The notes below the pieces were generated by a model. That model searched no databases, was not told the origin of the DNA, and worked only from the letters and a program-made list of their open reading frames with translations. A program made the translations under genes and the position numbers. 64,000 nucleotides of DNA from Burkholderiaceae bacterium (lineage in GTDB: Bacteria > Pseudomonadota > Gammaproteobacteria > Burkholderiales > Burkholderiaceae_E): positions 1-64,000 of the forward strand of contig JAGXFR010000056.1 in the NCBI GenBank assembly GCA_024637155.1, in the 5' to 3' direction. Below, in pieces: positions 52,703 to 61,454 of this stretch (positions within the stretch are counted from its first letter, which is position 1; each line of letters begins with the position of its first letter).

Positions 52703-54320
52703 TCACGCCACGGCGCAGGCGGGCAGCGCCTTTCGCGCATCGCTTGGCGTATTGCGCGGTCGCGCGCCGCACGCCGCCGATTGCGCAATCGATACGCTCT
52801 TCACGAGCGAGTCCGGGCGCCTCGCACGACTGAGTTTCGAGTTGCCCGGACTGTACCTCGACATCTCGCGCAGCCGCCTGCCGCTCGCCGAGTTGCCGGG
52901 GCTGCTGCGCCACGCCGAGGCGGCGGGCTGGCGCACCGGTCGCGACCGGATGTTCGCCGGCGAGCCGGTGAACCGGAGCGAGAACCGCGCGGCACTGCAC
53001 GTGGCGCTGCGCGCCGCGCGTGCAATGCCGCTGGGCGCAGGCGGTGCCGACGTGATGCCGGGTGTAATGGAAACGCTGCGCCGGATGCGCGGGTTCGCGA
53101 CGGCCGTGCGCGACGGGACGCACCGCGGTGCGGGTGGTGCCCCCATCACCGACGTCGTGGCGCTGGGTATCGGCGGGTCGTCGCTGGGACCGCAACTCGC
53201 GTGCGAGGCACTGGCCGGTTTCGCCCATCCGCGATTGCGGATTCACTTCATCGCCAGCGTCGATCCGGCCGCGTGGGCGGGTCTGCGCCCAGGCCTGTCG
53301 GCGCCCACGACCCTCGCGGTGATCGCTTCGAAAACCTGGTCAACCGCAGAAACGCTGGGCAACGCCGAGGCGCTGCGCGCGTGGCTGCTCGCATCCGGCG
53401 TCCCTGCCGACGGTCTTCACCGCCACCTTGCGGGAATCACGGCGCGCCCGGACCGGGCGCAGGCCTTCGGCTTGCGTGATTCCACCCTCTTCTCCTTCGA
53501 GGAATGGGTCGGTGGGCGCTACTCTCTCTGGTCGGCGATCGGCCTGCCGGTGATGCTCTCGATCGGCGCCGACGCATTCGACGAGTTGCTCGCGGGAGCC
53601 CGCGAACTCGACGAGCATTTCCGCGACGCGCCCCTCGAGCGCAACGCGCCGGCCATGCTCGCCCTGCTGTCTCTGTGGAACGCGCTCGGCCTGGGCGTGC
53701 AGACCGAAGCGGTCATTCCGTACAGCCACCCGCTGCGGCGCCTGCCGGCGTACCTGCAGCAGCTGCAGATGGAGAGCAACGGCAAGAGCGTCGATGTCGA
53801 CGGCACGCCGGTCGACTACCCGAGCGCGGCGGTGACCTGGGGCGAACCGGGAACCGAGGCGCAGCACTCCTTCTTCCAGGCGCTGCACCAGGGACACGCG
53901 CTGCAACCCGTGGACTTCGTGCTCGTCGCGCCACCGCCCGGGGCCGTTTCACCAGCCATTGTCACCCTGCTCGCCAACGGCCTCGCGCAGGCCGAGGCGT
54001 TGTTGCGCGGCGACCCCGCCGCCGCGACGCCCCACCAGCGCTGCCCCGGCAACCGCCCTTCGACGACGATTCTGCTCGATGGCCTGCGCCCGCGCACGCT
54101 GGGCGCCCTGCTCGCGCTCTACGAACACAAGACCGCTTCGCTCGGCTGGCTGCTGCGCATCAATTCCTTCGACCAGTGGGGAGTCGAACTGGGCAAGCGA
54201 ATTGCGCTGCGCGTCGAGGCGCTGCTGCGCTCTCCCGAACTTCCCCTTCCCGAGGACATGGATCCGTCCACCGCCGCGCTGGTCGCGCGCCTGAGCGCTA
54301 CCCTCCCTCGAGGGAGCTGA
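52692..54320 (+). CDS. pgi: glucose-6-phosphate isomerase
   Basis: This 542-residue enzyme interconverts glucose 6-phosphate and fructose 6-phosphate. Seen are GIGGSSLGPQL (about 157-167), the signature FSFEEWVGGRYSLWSAIGLP and the C-terminal FDQWGVELGK with the catalytic lysine region. Length and order are typical. It overlaps the preceding nnr gene by 11 bases, so the two are translated from one mRNA. Its 3' end overlaps the converging LolD-like gene by 23 bases. Confidence 0.95.
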   Translation: MSADHATAQAGSAFRASLGVLRGRAPHAADCAIDTLFTSESGRLARLSFELPGLYLDISRSRLPLAELPGLLRHAEAAGWRTGRDRMFAGEPVNRSENRAALHVALRAARAMPLGAGGADVMPGVMETLRRMRGFATAVRDGTHRGAGGAPITDVVALGIGGSSLGPQLACEALAGFAHPRLRIHFIASVDPAAWAGLRPGLSAPTTLAVIASKTWSTAETLGNAEALRAWLLASGVPADGLHRHLAGITARPDRAQAFGLRDSTLFSFEEWVGGRYSLWSAIGLPVMLSIGADAFDELLAGARELDEHFRDAPLERNAPAMLALLSLWNALGLGVQTEAVIPYSHPLRRLPAYLQQLQMESNGKSVDVDGTPVDYPSAAVTWGEPGTEAQHSFFQALHQGHALQPVDFVLVAPPPGAVSPAIVTLLANGLAQAEALLRGDPAAATPHQRCPGNRPSTTILLDGLRPRTLGALLALYEHKTASLGWLLRINSFDQWGVELGKRIALRVEALLRSPELPLPEDMDPSTAALVARLSATLPRGS

Positions 54321-54975
54321 TCCGCCCCGCGTGCAGCGTCAGGCGACGCGAACAGCGGCGCGCGAGTTCCGGGTCGTGCGTGACGAGCACCAGGGTCGCG
54401 CCCGCCTCGCGGTTGAGTTCGAAGAGCAATTCGATCACGCGCTCCCCGGTCGCCGCGTCGAGGCTCCCCGTGGGTTCATCGGCGAACAGCAGCCGTGGCT
54501 GGGAGACGAAGGCGCGCGCCAGCGCAACGCGCTGCTGCTCGCCCCCCGAGAGCGTTTTGGGATAATGGGCAGCCCGATCGGCGAGTCCGACCCGCTCCAG
54601 AAGCACCCTTCCGCGTCGCTCCGCGTTGGCTTCCCCGGCGAGTTCGAGCGGCAGGAGCACGTTCTCCAGCGCGTTCATCTGTCCGAGCAACTGGAAGGAC
54701 TGGAACACGAAACCGAGATTGCGGGCGCGCCACGCGGCACGCCGGTCCTCGTCGAGCGCGAAGAGCGCTTCCCCGAAGATCGTCACGCTGCCCGAGGTGG
54801 GCAGGTCGAGCCCGGCCATCAGCCCGAGCAGGGTAGACTTGCCGGATCCGGACGCACCGAGCACGGCCAGCGTTTCCCCCTCGCCCACGCTGAAGGAGAC
54901 CTCGTGCAGAATGCTGAGCCACCCGTCGGCGTCGCGCACGCGCCGATTCAGACCTTCCACCACGATTGCCGTCAT
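54298..54975 (-). CDS. LolD/YbbA-like ABC ATP-binding protein without adjacent permease
   Basis: This 225-residue ATPase has Walker A GASGSGKST, FVFQSFQLLGQ, the signature LSGGEQQRVALARAF and Walker B LLFADEPTGSLD, with H-loop LVTHDPELA. It is of the LolD/YbbA class, and the divergent tesA-like neighbour matches the ybbA-tesA arrangement of other proteobacteria. The usual FtsX-type permease (YbbP) is absent from either side: downstream is converging pgi. The ATG at 54975 shares two bases with the tesA-like start. The open frame extends further upstream but lies inside the divergent gene. Confidence 0.9.
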   Translation of the reverse strand: MTAIVVEGLNRRVRDADGWLSILHEVSFSVGEGETLAVLGASGSGKSTLLGLMAGLDLPTSGSVTIFGEALFALDEDRRAAWRARNLGFVFQSFQLLGQMNALENVLLPLELAGEANAERRGRVLLERVGLADRAAHYPKTLSGGEQQRVALARAFVSQPRLLFADEPTGSLDAATGERVIELLFELNREAGATLVLVTHDPELARRCSRRLTLHAGRISSLEGG

Positions 54976-55639
54976 GAAGAGATTCCGTTTCCTGTTGTTC
55001 GTGTTTGCGCTGCTCAGTGTAGCCGCCTTCGACAATCCCCGGCTGGCGCACGCGGATTCTTCGACCGGCCCGGCGATCCTGGTGCTGGGCGACAGCCTCT
55101 CGGCCGAGTACGGCATCCCGCGGGGCACGGGCTGGGTCGAATTGCTGCGCGCGCGGCTCGCCTCCGAAGGCCGCGCGCACCGGGTGGTGAACGCAAGCAT
55201 CAGCGGCGAGACGACCTCGGGCGGACGTGCCCGGATCGACGCCCTGCTCGCCGCGCATCGTCCGGACATCGTGATTCTGGAGTTGGGCGGCAACGACGCC
55301 TTGCGCGGCCTGAACCTCAACGCGAGCGCCGAGAACCTGCGCGACATCACCGCCCGTTCGCGCCGCGCAGGGGCAAAGGTGCTGCTGCTCGGCATGCAGG
55401 TTCCCCCGAACTACGGGCGCGCCTACTCGCAGCGTTTTGCCGGCATCTACGAGGAGGTCGCCCGCCGGGAGGGAGCCGTTCGCGTGCCCTTCTTTCTCAC
55501 CGGGGTGGCCGAGCGCATCGAGCTGTTCCAGTCCGACCGGATCCACCCCACCGAAGCGGCGCAGCCGATTCTGCTCGAGAACGTCTGGCCGGCGCTGCGG
55601 CGGCTGCTGGACACGGTCCCCGCGCGCAAGCCGGCCTGA
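54974..55639 (+). CDS. tesA: TesA-like SGNH hydrolase (arylesterase/thioesterase/lysophospholipase)
   Basis: This 221-residue secreted hydrolase has a signal peptide ending AHA (about residue 27) and the SGNH blocks: nucleophile in GDSLSAEYG, block III in ELGGNDALRGL and the Asp-His pair in SDRIHPTEAAQ. It acts in the periplasm on thioesters, aryl esters or lysophospholipids. The start codon overlaps that of the divergent LolD-like gene by two bases (CATG), so each promoter must lie within the other gene. It ends 7 bases from the converging dehydrogenase gene. Confidence 0.9.
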   Translation: MKRFRFLLFVFALLSVAAFDNPRLAHADSSTGPAILVLGDSLSAEYGIPRGTGWVELLRARLASEGRAHRVVNASISGETTSGGRARIDALLAAHRPDIVILELGGNDALRGLNLNASAENLRDITARSRRAGAKVLLLGMQVPPNYGRAYSQRFAGIYEEVARREGAVRVPFFLTGVAERIELFQSDRIHPTEAAQPILLENVWPALRRLLDTVPARKPA

Positions 55640-55646
55640 GTTCGCG

Positions 55647-57104
55647 CTAGCTGTCGATTCCCGCCATGCAGAGGTACTTGATCTCGAGATAATCCTCGAT
55701 TCCGTATTTCGAACCTTCGCGCCCGGTCCCCGATTCCTTCATGCCGCCAAAGGGCGCCACCTCGGTCGAAATGATGCCGGTGTTGATCCCGATGATGCCG
55801 AATTCAAGCCCCTCCGAGACGCGCCAGATCCGCCCGATGTCGCGGCTGTAGAAATAGGACGCGAGTCCGAACGGCGTGTCGTTGGCCATCTGCAGGGCCT
55901 GCTCCTCGGTCTCGAAGCGAAACAGCGGCGCGACCGGCCCGAAGGTTTCCTCCGAGGCGATCAGCATGCCGGGGGTCACATCGGCGAGAACGGTGGGCTC
56001 GAAGAAGCGTCCGCCCAGCGCGTGGCGCTTGCCGCCCGCGGTGATCTTCGCGCCCTTCGCCACCGCGTCGGCGATGTGCTCCTCGACCTTCGCCACCGCA
56101 TTCATGTCGATCAGCGGCCCCTGGTTGACGCCGGTTTCGAGCCCGTTGCCCACGTTGAGTTCGGCGACGGCTTTCGCGAACTTCGCCGCGAAGGCGTCGT
56201 AGACCGAAGCCTGCACCAGCAGTCGATTCGCGCAGACGCAGGTCTGGCCGCTGTTGCGATACTTCGATGCCAGCGCGCCGACCACGGCGGCGTCGAGGTC
56301 CGCATCATCGAAGACGATAAAGGGTGCGTTTCCGCCGAGCTCCATCGAGGTCTTCTTGACGGTTCCCGCGCACTGCGCCATCAGTTCCTTGCCGACTTCG
56401 GTCGATCCGGTGAAGGTCAGCTTGCGCACGATCGGGTTGGCGGTCAGTTCGCTGCCGATCTGCTGGGCCGATCCGGTCACCACGTTGAGCACGCCACGCG
56501 GCACGCCCGCACGTTCGGCCAGCACGGCCAGCGCGAGCGCCGAGAACGGCGTCTGTGACGCCGGCTTGGAGATCAGCGTGCAGCCTGCGGCCAGCGCCGG
56601 CCCCGCCTTGCGCGTGATCATCGCGGCCGGGAAGTTCCACGGCGTGATCGCCGCGCAAACCCCCACCGGCTCCTTGATCACGACGATGCGCCGATCCGGC
56701 ATGTGCTGCGGAATCGTGTCCCCGTAGATGCGCTTGCCCTCTTCGGCGAACCACTCGACGAAGGAGGCGGCATAGGCGATTTCGCCGCGCGACTCGGTCA
56801 GCGACTTGCCCTGTTCGCTGGTCATGATGATCGCGAGATCTTCCTGATTGAACATCATCAGGTCGAACCAGCGGCGCAGGATCGCGCTGCGTTCCTTGGC
56901 GGTCTTTGCGCGCCAGGCCGGCAGCGCCGCCTGCGCGGCCTCGACCGCGCGGCGCGTCTCGGCTGCGCCCATGCGCGGCACCGTTCCGATGACCTCGCCC
57001 GTGGCGGGATTGTCGACTTCGATGACGGCACGCGAGTCGGCATCAGCCCACTGGCCGTCGATGAAACACTGGTGGCGCAGCAGGGATGGATCCTTCAATT
57101 GCAT
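55647..57104 (-). CDS. gabD: succinate-semialdehyde dehydrogenase (GabD-type)
   Basis: This 485-residue aldehyde dehydrogenase oxidises succinate semialdehyde to succinate with NAD(P). The sequence CFIDGQWADADSR, AAITPWNFPAAMITRKAGPALAAG, the catalytic glutamate in SMELGGNAPF (about 255) and the catalytic cysteine in GQTCVCANR (about 288) all match GabD. It is preceded by GGAG with 8-base spacing before the ATG; the ATG 11 codons earlier overlaps that site. It is the last gene of a strand-aligned group with UspA and the TAXI-TRAP genes, suggesting that the transported substrate enters succinate metabolism. Confidence 0.92.
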   Translation of the reverse strand: MQLKDPSLLRHQCFIDGQWADADSRAVIEVDNPATGEVIGTVPRMGAAETRRAVEAAQAALPAWRAKTAKERSAILRRWFDLMMFNQEDLAIIMTSEQGKSLTESRGEIAYAASFVEWFAEEGKRIYGDTIPQHMPDRRIVVIKEPVGVCAAITPWNFPAAMITRKAGPALAAGCTLISKPASQTPFSALALAVLAERAGVPRGVLNVVTGSAQQIGSELTANPIVRKLTFTGSTEVGKELMAQCAGTVKKTSMELGGNAPFIVFDDADLDAAVVGALASKYRNSGQTCVCANRLLVQASVYDAFAAKFAKAVAELNVGNGLETGVNQGPLIDMNAVAKVEEHIADAVAKGAKITAGGKRHALGGRFFEPTVLADVTPGMLIASEETFGPVAPLFRFETEEQALQMANDTPFGLASYFYSRDIGRIWRVSEGLEFGIIGINTGIISTEVAPFGGMKESGTGREGSKYGIEDYLEIKYLCMAGIDS

Positions 57105-57176
57105 CTTGTCTTCTCCGGGAGTGGGTGGTCTGATCAATCGCGTTTCCGCGCGGCTCTCAGGCTGCGCGCAGGCCCA

Positions 57177-57617
57177 TCAGGCGCCAGGCTTTCCGCGCAC
57201 GACGAGCACCGAGCGCGGGCAGTGGCGGACCACCTGCGCGGCATTGGCGCCGAGCAGGAAGTCCCGCATCGCGTCGGGCTTGTGCGACGCCATCACGATC
57301 AGGTCGGCATCGATCGCCTCGGCAGCCGAGATGATTTCCTCGTAAACGGTTCCCTCGCTGACGACCTGCTGACACGCGATGCCCTGCGGGACGTGTTTCG
57401 CGACGAATTCCGCCAGCTCGCTCACCGAGGCTGCGCGCAGTTTTTCGCGCGCCGTGGGCGCGAAGTACTGGCTGACCTGCGCCGAGAACTCCGGCAGAAC
57501 GGTGAGCACGTGGAGCGTTGCCCCCTCGCCGCCGGCTTCGGCGATCGCGACCGGCAGCGCGTGGCGCCAGCTCGCCGGTTCGTTCAGGTCGATTGGGAAC
57601 AGGATTTTCTTGAACAT
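57177..57617 (-). CDS. universal stress protein UspA family
   Basis: This 146-residue protein has the UspA fold: MFKKILFPIDLNEPA at the start and a nucleotide-binding C-terminal loop (HKPDAMRDFLLGANAAQVVRHCPRSVLVVR) close to the ATP-binding G-2X-G-9X-G pattern. It lies 20 bases downstream of the fused TRAP permease gene. In other bacteria an UspA protein (TeaD) encoded with a TRAP transporter regulates uptake; the same role here is inference. Confidence 0.9.
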   Translation of the reverse strand: MFKKILFPIDLNEPASWRHALPVAIAEAGGEGATLHVLTVLPEFSAQVSQYFAPTAREKLRAASVSELAEFVAKHVPQGIACQQVVSEGTVYEEIISAAEAIDADLIVMASHKPDAMRDFLLGANAAQVVRHCPRSVLVVRGKPGA

Positions 57618-57637
57618 GGGTTCTCCTCTGCCGCCCG

Positions 57638-60235
57638 CTAGCGGGTGGCCTTGGCGGGTTCGGGGACGCGCCGTGCGCGCTGGAGCATGACGATGAATCC
57701 GAGCAGCAGCAGCGCGGGAATGAAGAGCCATTCCTTGCTCGGGCGATCGGTGGGGACTTCAAGCGAGACGATCCGGAAGCTCGGCTCAAGCCCCAGCTTC
57801 TCCGCCTGGGTCCCGAAGCCGACCGCGGCGATGCTGACCTGGTCGCCCAGCGCCATGATCGTAAGCCCGGAGCTCTTCAGGCGCTTTTCGCCCGTGTCCG
57901 GCTTGCCCAGCGGCAGCAGCACGCCCTTTTTGATTTCCTTGCCCTCGATCGACATCCCCTCGACCCACATGCGCAAGCGCCCGTCGGCGGGCTTGGCCTC
58001 GGCGATCTTGATGATCTCGGTCGCCGGAACGCTTTCGAAAGGCGGGTAGACGATGTCCAGCCAAAAGCCGGGGCGGAACAGCGTGAAGGTCACCAGCAGC
58101 AGCAGGATGCTCTCATAGAACCGGCTCCGCACCAGGAAGTAACCCTGGGTGGCGGCGGCAAAAAGAAGCATCGCCACGGTTGCGCTCGTCACCGTAAGCA
58201 CCAGGTGCGTGGGCGAGCTGATCCCGATCATCAGCAACTCCGTGTTGAAGATGAACAGGAAGGGCAGGATCGCAGTGCGCATGCTGTAGAAGAACGCCGT
58301 CACGCCGGTCTTGATCGGATCGGATCGCGCGATCGCCGCGGCTGCGAACGATGCCAGACCCACCGGAGGCGTCACGTCCGCCATCAGTCCGAAGTAGAAG
58401 ACGAACAGATGCACCGCGATCAGCGGCACCAGAAGCCCACTCTGGGCTCCAAGTTCGACCACGACCGGGGCCATCAGGGTCGAGACAACGATGTAGTTGG
58501 CCGTCGTGGGCAATCCCATCCCGAGAATCAGGCTGATCACGGCAACCAGCACGAGCATGATCATCAGATTGCCGCCCGAAACCAGTTCGACGAGTTCGGT
58601 CATCACCAGGCCGATGCCGGTCTGCGACACGGTACCGACGATGATGCCTGCAGCGGCCGTCGCCACCCCGATGCCGATCATGTTCCGCGCCCCGCTCACC
58701 ATCCCGTCGATCAGGTCGGAGAAACCGAGGCGAAGCGCGGCGCCGAGATCGGAGCGGCCGCGCAGCAACGCACTGATCGGACGCTGGGTGAGGATGATCA
58801 CGATCAGGAACACCGTCGCCCAGAAAGCGGCGAGCCCCGGGGACATCTGCTCGATCATCAGGCACCAGATCAGCACCACCACCGGCAACAGATAGTGCAG
58901 CCCGGACTGGAGCGTCGGCCCGGTCTCGGGCAGTTCGAAGACGGGTGCGTCCGGATCGTCGAGTTCAAGCTCGGGTTGACGCGCTCCGAACCAGAGCAGG
59001 CCGAGATAGGACGCGGTCACCAGGACCGCGATGATTCCCAGCGCGGCATCGGGGAAGGCAATCTTGAGCCAGCCGACCCCGTAATAGACCACCCCCGAGA
59101 GGATGACCAGACCCGCAACCGTCATGCCGAACGACAGCAGCCGTTGCACGAAGGTCGAGACCGTACGGCGCGGCAGGCCCTTGAGGTTGGCCTTCAGGGC
59201 CTCGAGATGAACGATGTAGAAGAGCGCGATATACGAGATGATCGCCGGCAGGAACGCATGCTTGATCACCTCGATATAGGGGATGCCAACGTACTCGACC
59301 ATCAGGAACGCAGCCGCGCCCATCACCGGCGGCATGAGCTGGCCATTGACAGAGCTCGACACCTCGACGGCGCCGGCCTGGTCGGGCCGGTAACCGACGC
59401 GCTTCATCAGCGGAATGGTGAACGTGCCCGTCGTCACCACGTTGGCGATCGAAGAACCCGAAATGATGCCCGTGGCCGCCGACGAGACCACCGCTGCCTT
59501 GGCGGGGCCGCCACGCATATGGCCGAGCAGCGCGAACGCGGATTTGATGAAGTAGTTGCCCGCGCCCGCCTTGTCGAGCAGCGACCCGAAGAGCACGAAC
59601 AGAAAGATGAAGCTGCTGGAGACGCCCAGCGCGATCCCGAAGACACCCTCGGTGGTCAGCCACTGATGACTCATTCCCTTGGCGAGCGACGCGCCCTTGT
59701 GCGCGATCATCTCGGGCATGTACGCGCCACCGAACAGGTAGACGAGAAACAGCATCGCGACGATGGTCATCGGTGGGCCGAGCACCCGGCGCGTGGCCTC
59801 CAGCAGCAGAACCATGCCGGTCACGGCGACGACAAGATCGATCGTTGTCGGTTGCCCGGGACGAGTCGAAATCTCCGCGTAAAACAGATAGATATAGGCG
59901 GCGCAAAACGCCCCCACCAGCGCGAGCACCCAGTCCATGACCGGAACGTAGTGGCGTGGTGATCTCTTGAGCGCTGGATAAGCGGTATACGCCAGGAAGA
60001 TCGCGATGGCCAGGTGAATCGATCGTGCCTCGGTTGAATTGAAAACCCCGATCCCGAAGGTGTAGGGCAGCGGCGAGGCGTACCAGAGCTGAAAGATCGA
60101 CCAGAACAGCGCCACGCCCAGCAGCAACTGCGCGACGAATCCGGACGGGTGGCGGCCGCCGGTATCGGATTCCGCGACCAGTTCCCGAACGTCCACGGAC
60201 TCCATATCGACCGTCTTTGCGGTTTTCTTGCTCAT
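57638..60235 (-). CDS. fused TRAP transporter permease (TAXI type)
   Basis: This 865-residue protein combines the small DctQ-like helices (about residues 30-230) and the large DctM-like part (about 230-680). Family marks include SGSSIANVVTTGTFTIPLMKR and MADVTPPVGLASFAAAAIARSD. A C-terminal hydrophobic-plus-soluble extension (about 690-865, DUF3394-like) precedes the end. It works with the TAXI binding protein encoded 151 bases upstream. GC-rich hairpins lie in that gap and may tune the amount of permease relative to binding protein. Confidence 0.92.
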   Translation of the reverse strand: MSKKTAKTVDMESVDVRELVAESDTGGRHPSGFVAQLLLGVALFWSIFQLWYASPLPYTFGIGVFNSTEARSIHLAIAIFLAYTAYPALKRSPRHYVPVMDWVLALVGAFCAAYIYLFYAEISTRPGQPTTIDLVVAVTGMVLLLEATRRVLGPPMTIVAMLFLVYLFGGAYMPEMIAHKGASLAKGMSHQWLTTEGVFGIALGVSSSFIFLFVLFGSLLDKAGAGNYFIKSAFALLGHMRGGPAKAAVVSSAATGIISGSSIANVVTTGTFTIPLMKRVGYRPDQAGAVEVSSSVNGQLMPPVMGAAAFLMVEYVGIPYIEVIKHAFLPAIISYIALFYIVHLEALKANLKGLPRRTVSTFVQRLLSFGMTVAGLVILSGVVYYGVGWLKIAFPDAALGIIAVLVTASYLGLLWFGARQPELELDDPDAPVFELPETGPTLQSGLHYLLPVVVLIWCLMIEQMSPGLAAFWATVFLIVIILTQRPISALLRGRSDLGAALRLGFSDLIDGMVSGARNMIGIGVATAAAGIIVGTVSQTGIGLVMTELVELVSGGNLMIMLVLVAVISLILGMGLPTTANYIVVSTLMAPVVVELGAQSGLLVPLIAVHLFVFYFGLMADVTPPVGLASFAAAAIARSDPIKTGVTAFFYSMRTAILPFLFIFNTELLMIGISSPTHLVLTVTSATVAMLLFAAATQGYFLVRSRFYESILLLLVTFTLFRPGFWLDIVYPPFESVPATEIIKIAEAKPADGRLRMWVEGMSIEGKEIKKGVLLPLGKPDTGEKRLKSSGLTIMALGDQVSIAAVGFGTQAEKLGLEPSFRIVSLEVPTDRPSKEWLFIPALLLLGFIVMLQRARRVPEPAKATR

Positions 60236-60308
60236 GTATCTCCCCCTCGCGCCGGCGTGCTGGCCATCGGATGCGGATCACGACGATCCGCCGGGCCTGA
60301 GATCGGAC

Positions 60309-60336
60309 GGGGCGGCGAGTCTTCGCACCCCGCCCC
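60309..60336 (-). promoter_or_regulatory. second intercistronic inverted repeat
   Basis: GGGGCGG (60309-60315) and CCGCCCC (60330-60336) form a 7-base stem with a 14-base loop. It lies between the TAXI binding protein and the permease, just beyond the hairpin at 60354-60373. No T-run follows. Confidence 0.45.
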
Positions 60337-60353
60337 GCAGTACTGCTGTGGCC

Positions 60354-60373
60354 GCGGGGCCGCATGGCCCCGC
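60354..60373 (-). promoter_or_regulatory. intercistronic hairpin after the TAXI binding protein gene
   Basis: GCGGGGCC-GCAT-GGCCCCGC forms a perfect 8-base GC stem with a 4-base loop, starting 14 bases after the binding-protein stop at 60387. There is no T-tract, so it is not a typical terminator. Such hairpins between binding-protein and permease genes often stabilise the upstream mRNA. Confidence 0.55.
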
Positions 60374-60386
60374 GCCCGGAGAGAGC

Positions 60387-61367
60387 TTACATCCAGCCCT
60401 TTTCCTTGTAGTACTTCACCGCGCCGTCATGCAACGGAGCCGACAGACCGTTCTTGATCATGTCCTTGGGCGTCAGGTGCGCGAGCGCGGGATGAAGCTT
60501 CTTGAAGTCCTCGAAGTTCTCGAACACGGCCTTGACGACCTGGTAGACGAGATCCGGGGAGACCTTGGCCGACGACACGAACGTGGCGAGCACGCCATAG
60601 GTCGGGGTCGGATCCGGGTTGCCGGCATACAGTCCGCCGGGGATCGACACCTTCGCAAACGACGGATTGGCTGCGACCAGCTTGTCGATCGCCGGGCCCG
60701 TCATCGGAACCAGCTTCGCGCCGCAGGTTGTGGTCGGATCCTGGATGTTGGCCGAGGGATGGCCGACCCCGTAGAAAAAGCCGTCGATCTTGTTGTCGCA
60801 CAACGCGGCGCCGTGCTCGTCAGCCTTGAGTTCCGCAGCGAGCGAAAAGTCGGATTTCTTCCAGCCCATTGCGTCGAGCAGTTCCATCATCGAAGCCTGC
60901 GTGCCCGAACCCGGGTTGCCGATGTTGAAGCGCTTGCCCTTGAAGTCCGCGAAGCTCTTGATGTTGGCTTCCTTGCGCGCCAGCACCGTGAACGGCTCCG
61001 GATGCAGCGAGAACACGGACCGCAGATCGGTCATCTTCCCGGCATCCTTGAAGGTCGAGGTGCCGTTCCACGCGTGATACTGCCAGTCGGACTGCGCGAC
61101 GCCCAGGTCGAGTTCGCCGGCGCGGATCGTGTTGATGTTGTACACCGAGCCTCCCGTGCTCTCGACCGAGCAGCGAATGCCGTGCGTCTTGCGATCCTTG
61201 TTCACCAGACGGCAGATCGCACCGCCCGCGGCGTAGTAGACGCCGGTGACGCCGCCCGTGCCGATGGTCACGAACCGGTCGGCTGCCGCCACCGGAGCGG
61301 ACGCCGCCAGCATGCCCGCGGCCACAATGGCGCTGAGCACGCCCGTAAATTTCATCGAATTTTTCAT
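60387..61367 (-). CDS. TAXI-family TRAP solute-binding protein
   Basis: This 326-residue periplasmic protein has a signal peptide ending PVAAA (about residue 28). The mature part begins with the TAXI pattern [24 protein letters not shown] and contains [24 protein letters not shown] proteins deliver substrates such as glutamate or other carboxylic acids to fused TRAP permeases. The ATG at 61367 has AAGGAG and a purine-rich leader; an ATG 22 codons earlier lacks a signal peptide. It is first in the operon with the permease, UspA and GabD genes. Confidence 0.92.
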   Translation of the reverse strand: MKNSMKFTGVLSAIVAAGMLAASAPVAAADRFVTIGTGGVTGVYYAAGGAICRLVNKDRKTHGIRCSVESTGGSVYNINTIRAGELDLGVAQSDWQYHAWNGTSTFKDAGKMTDLRSVFSLHPEPFTVLARKEANIKSFADFKGKRFNIGNPGSGTQASMMELLDAMGWKKSDFSLAAELKADEHGAALCDNKIDGFFYGVGHPSANIQDPTTTCGAKLVPMTGPAIDKLVAANPSFAKVSIPGGLYAGNPDPTPTYGVLATFVSSAKVSPDLVYQVVKAVFENFEDFKKLHPALAHLTPKDMIKNGLSAPLHDGAVKYYKEKGWM

Positions 61368-61454
61368 TGCTTCCTTCTCCTTGTTGACGAGAAAAACAAC
61401 CCAGAAACCGATCCCCTGCTCGGGGATTTCCATTCCATGCGGTCGTCGGGAAGA

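Noticed and set aside
60309-60373. Rho-independent terminator after the TAXI binding protein gene
   Set aside because: The stems are strong but no T-tract follows, and the permease gene is directly downstream on the same strand.
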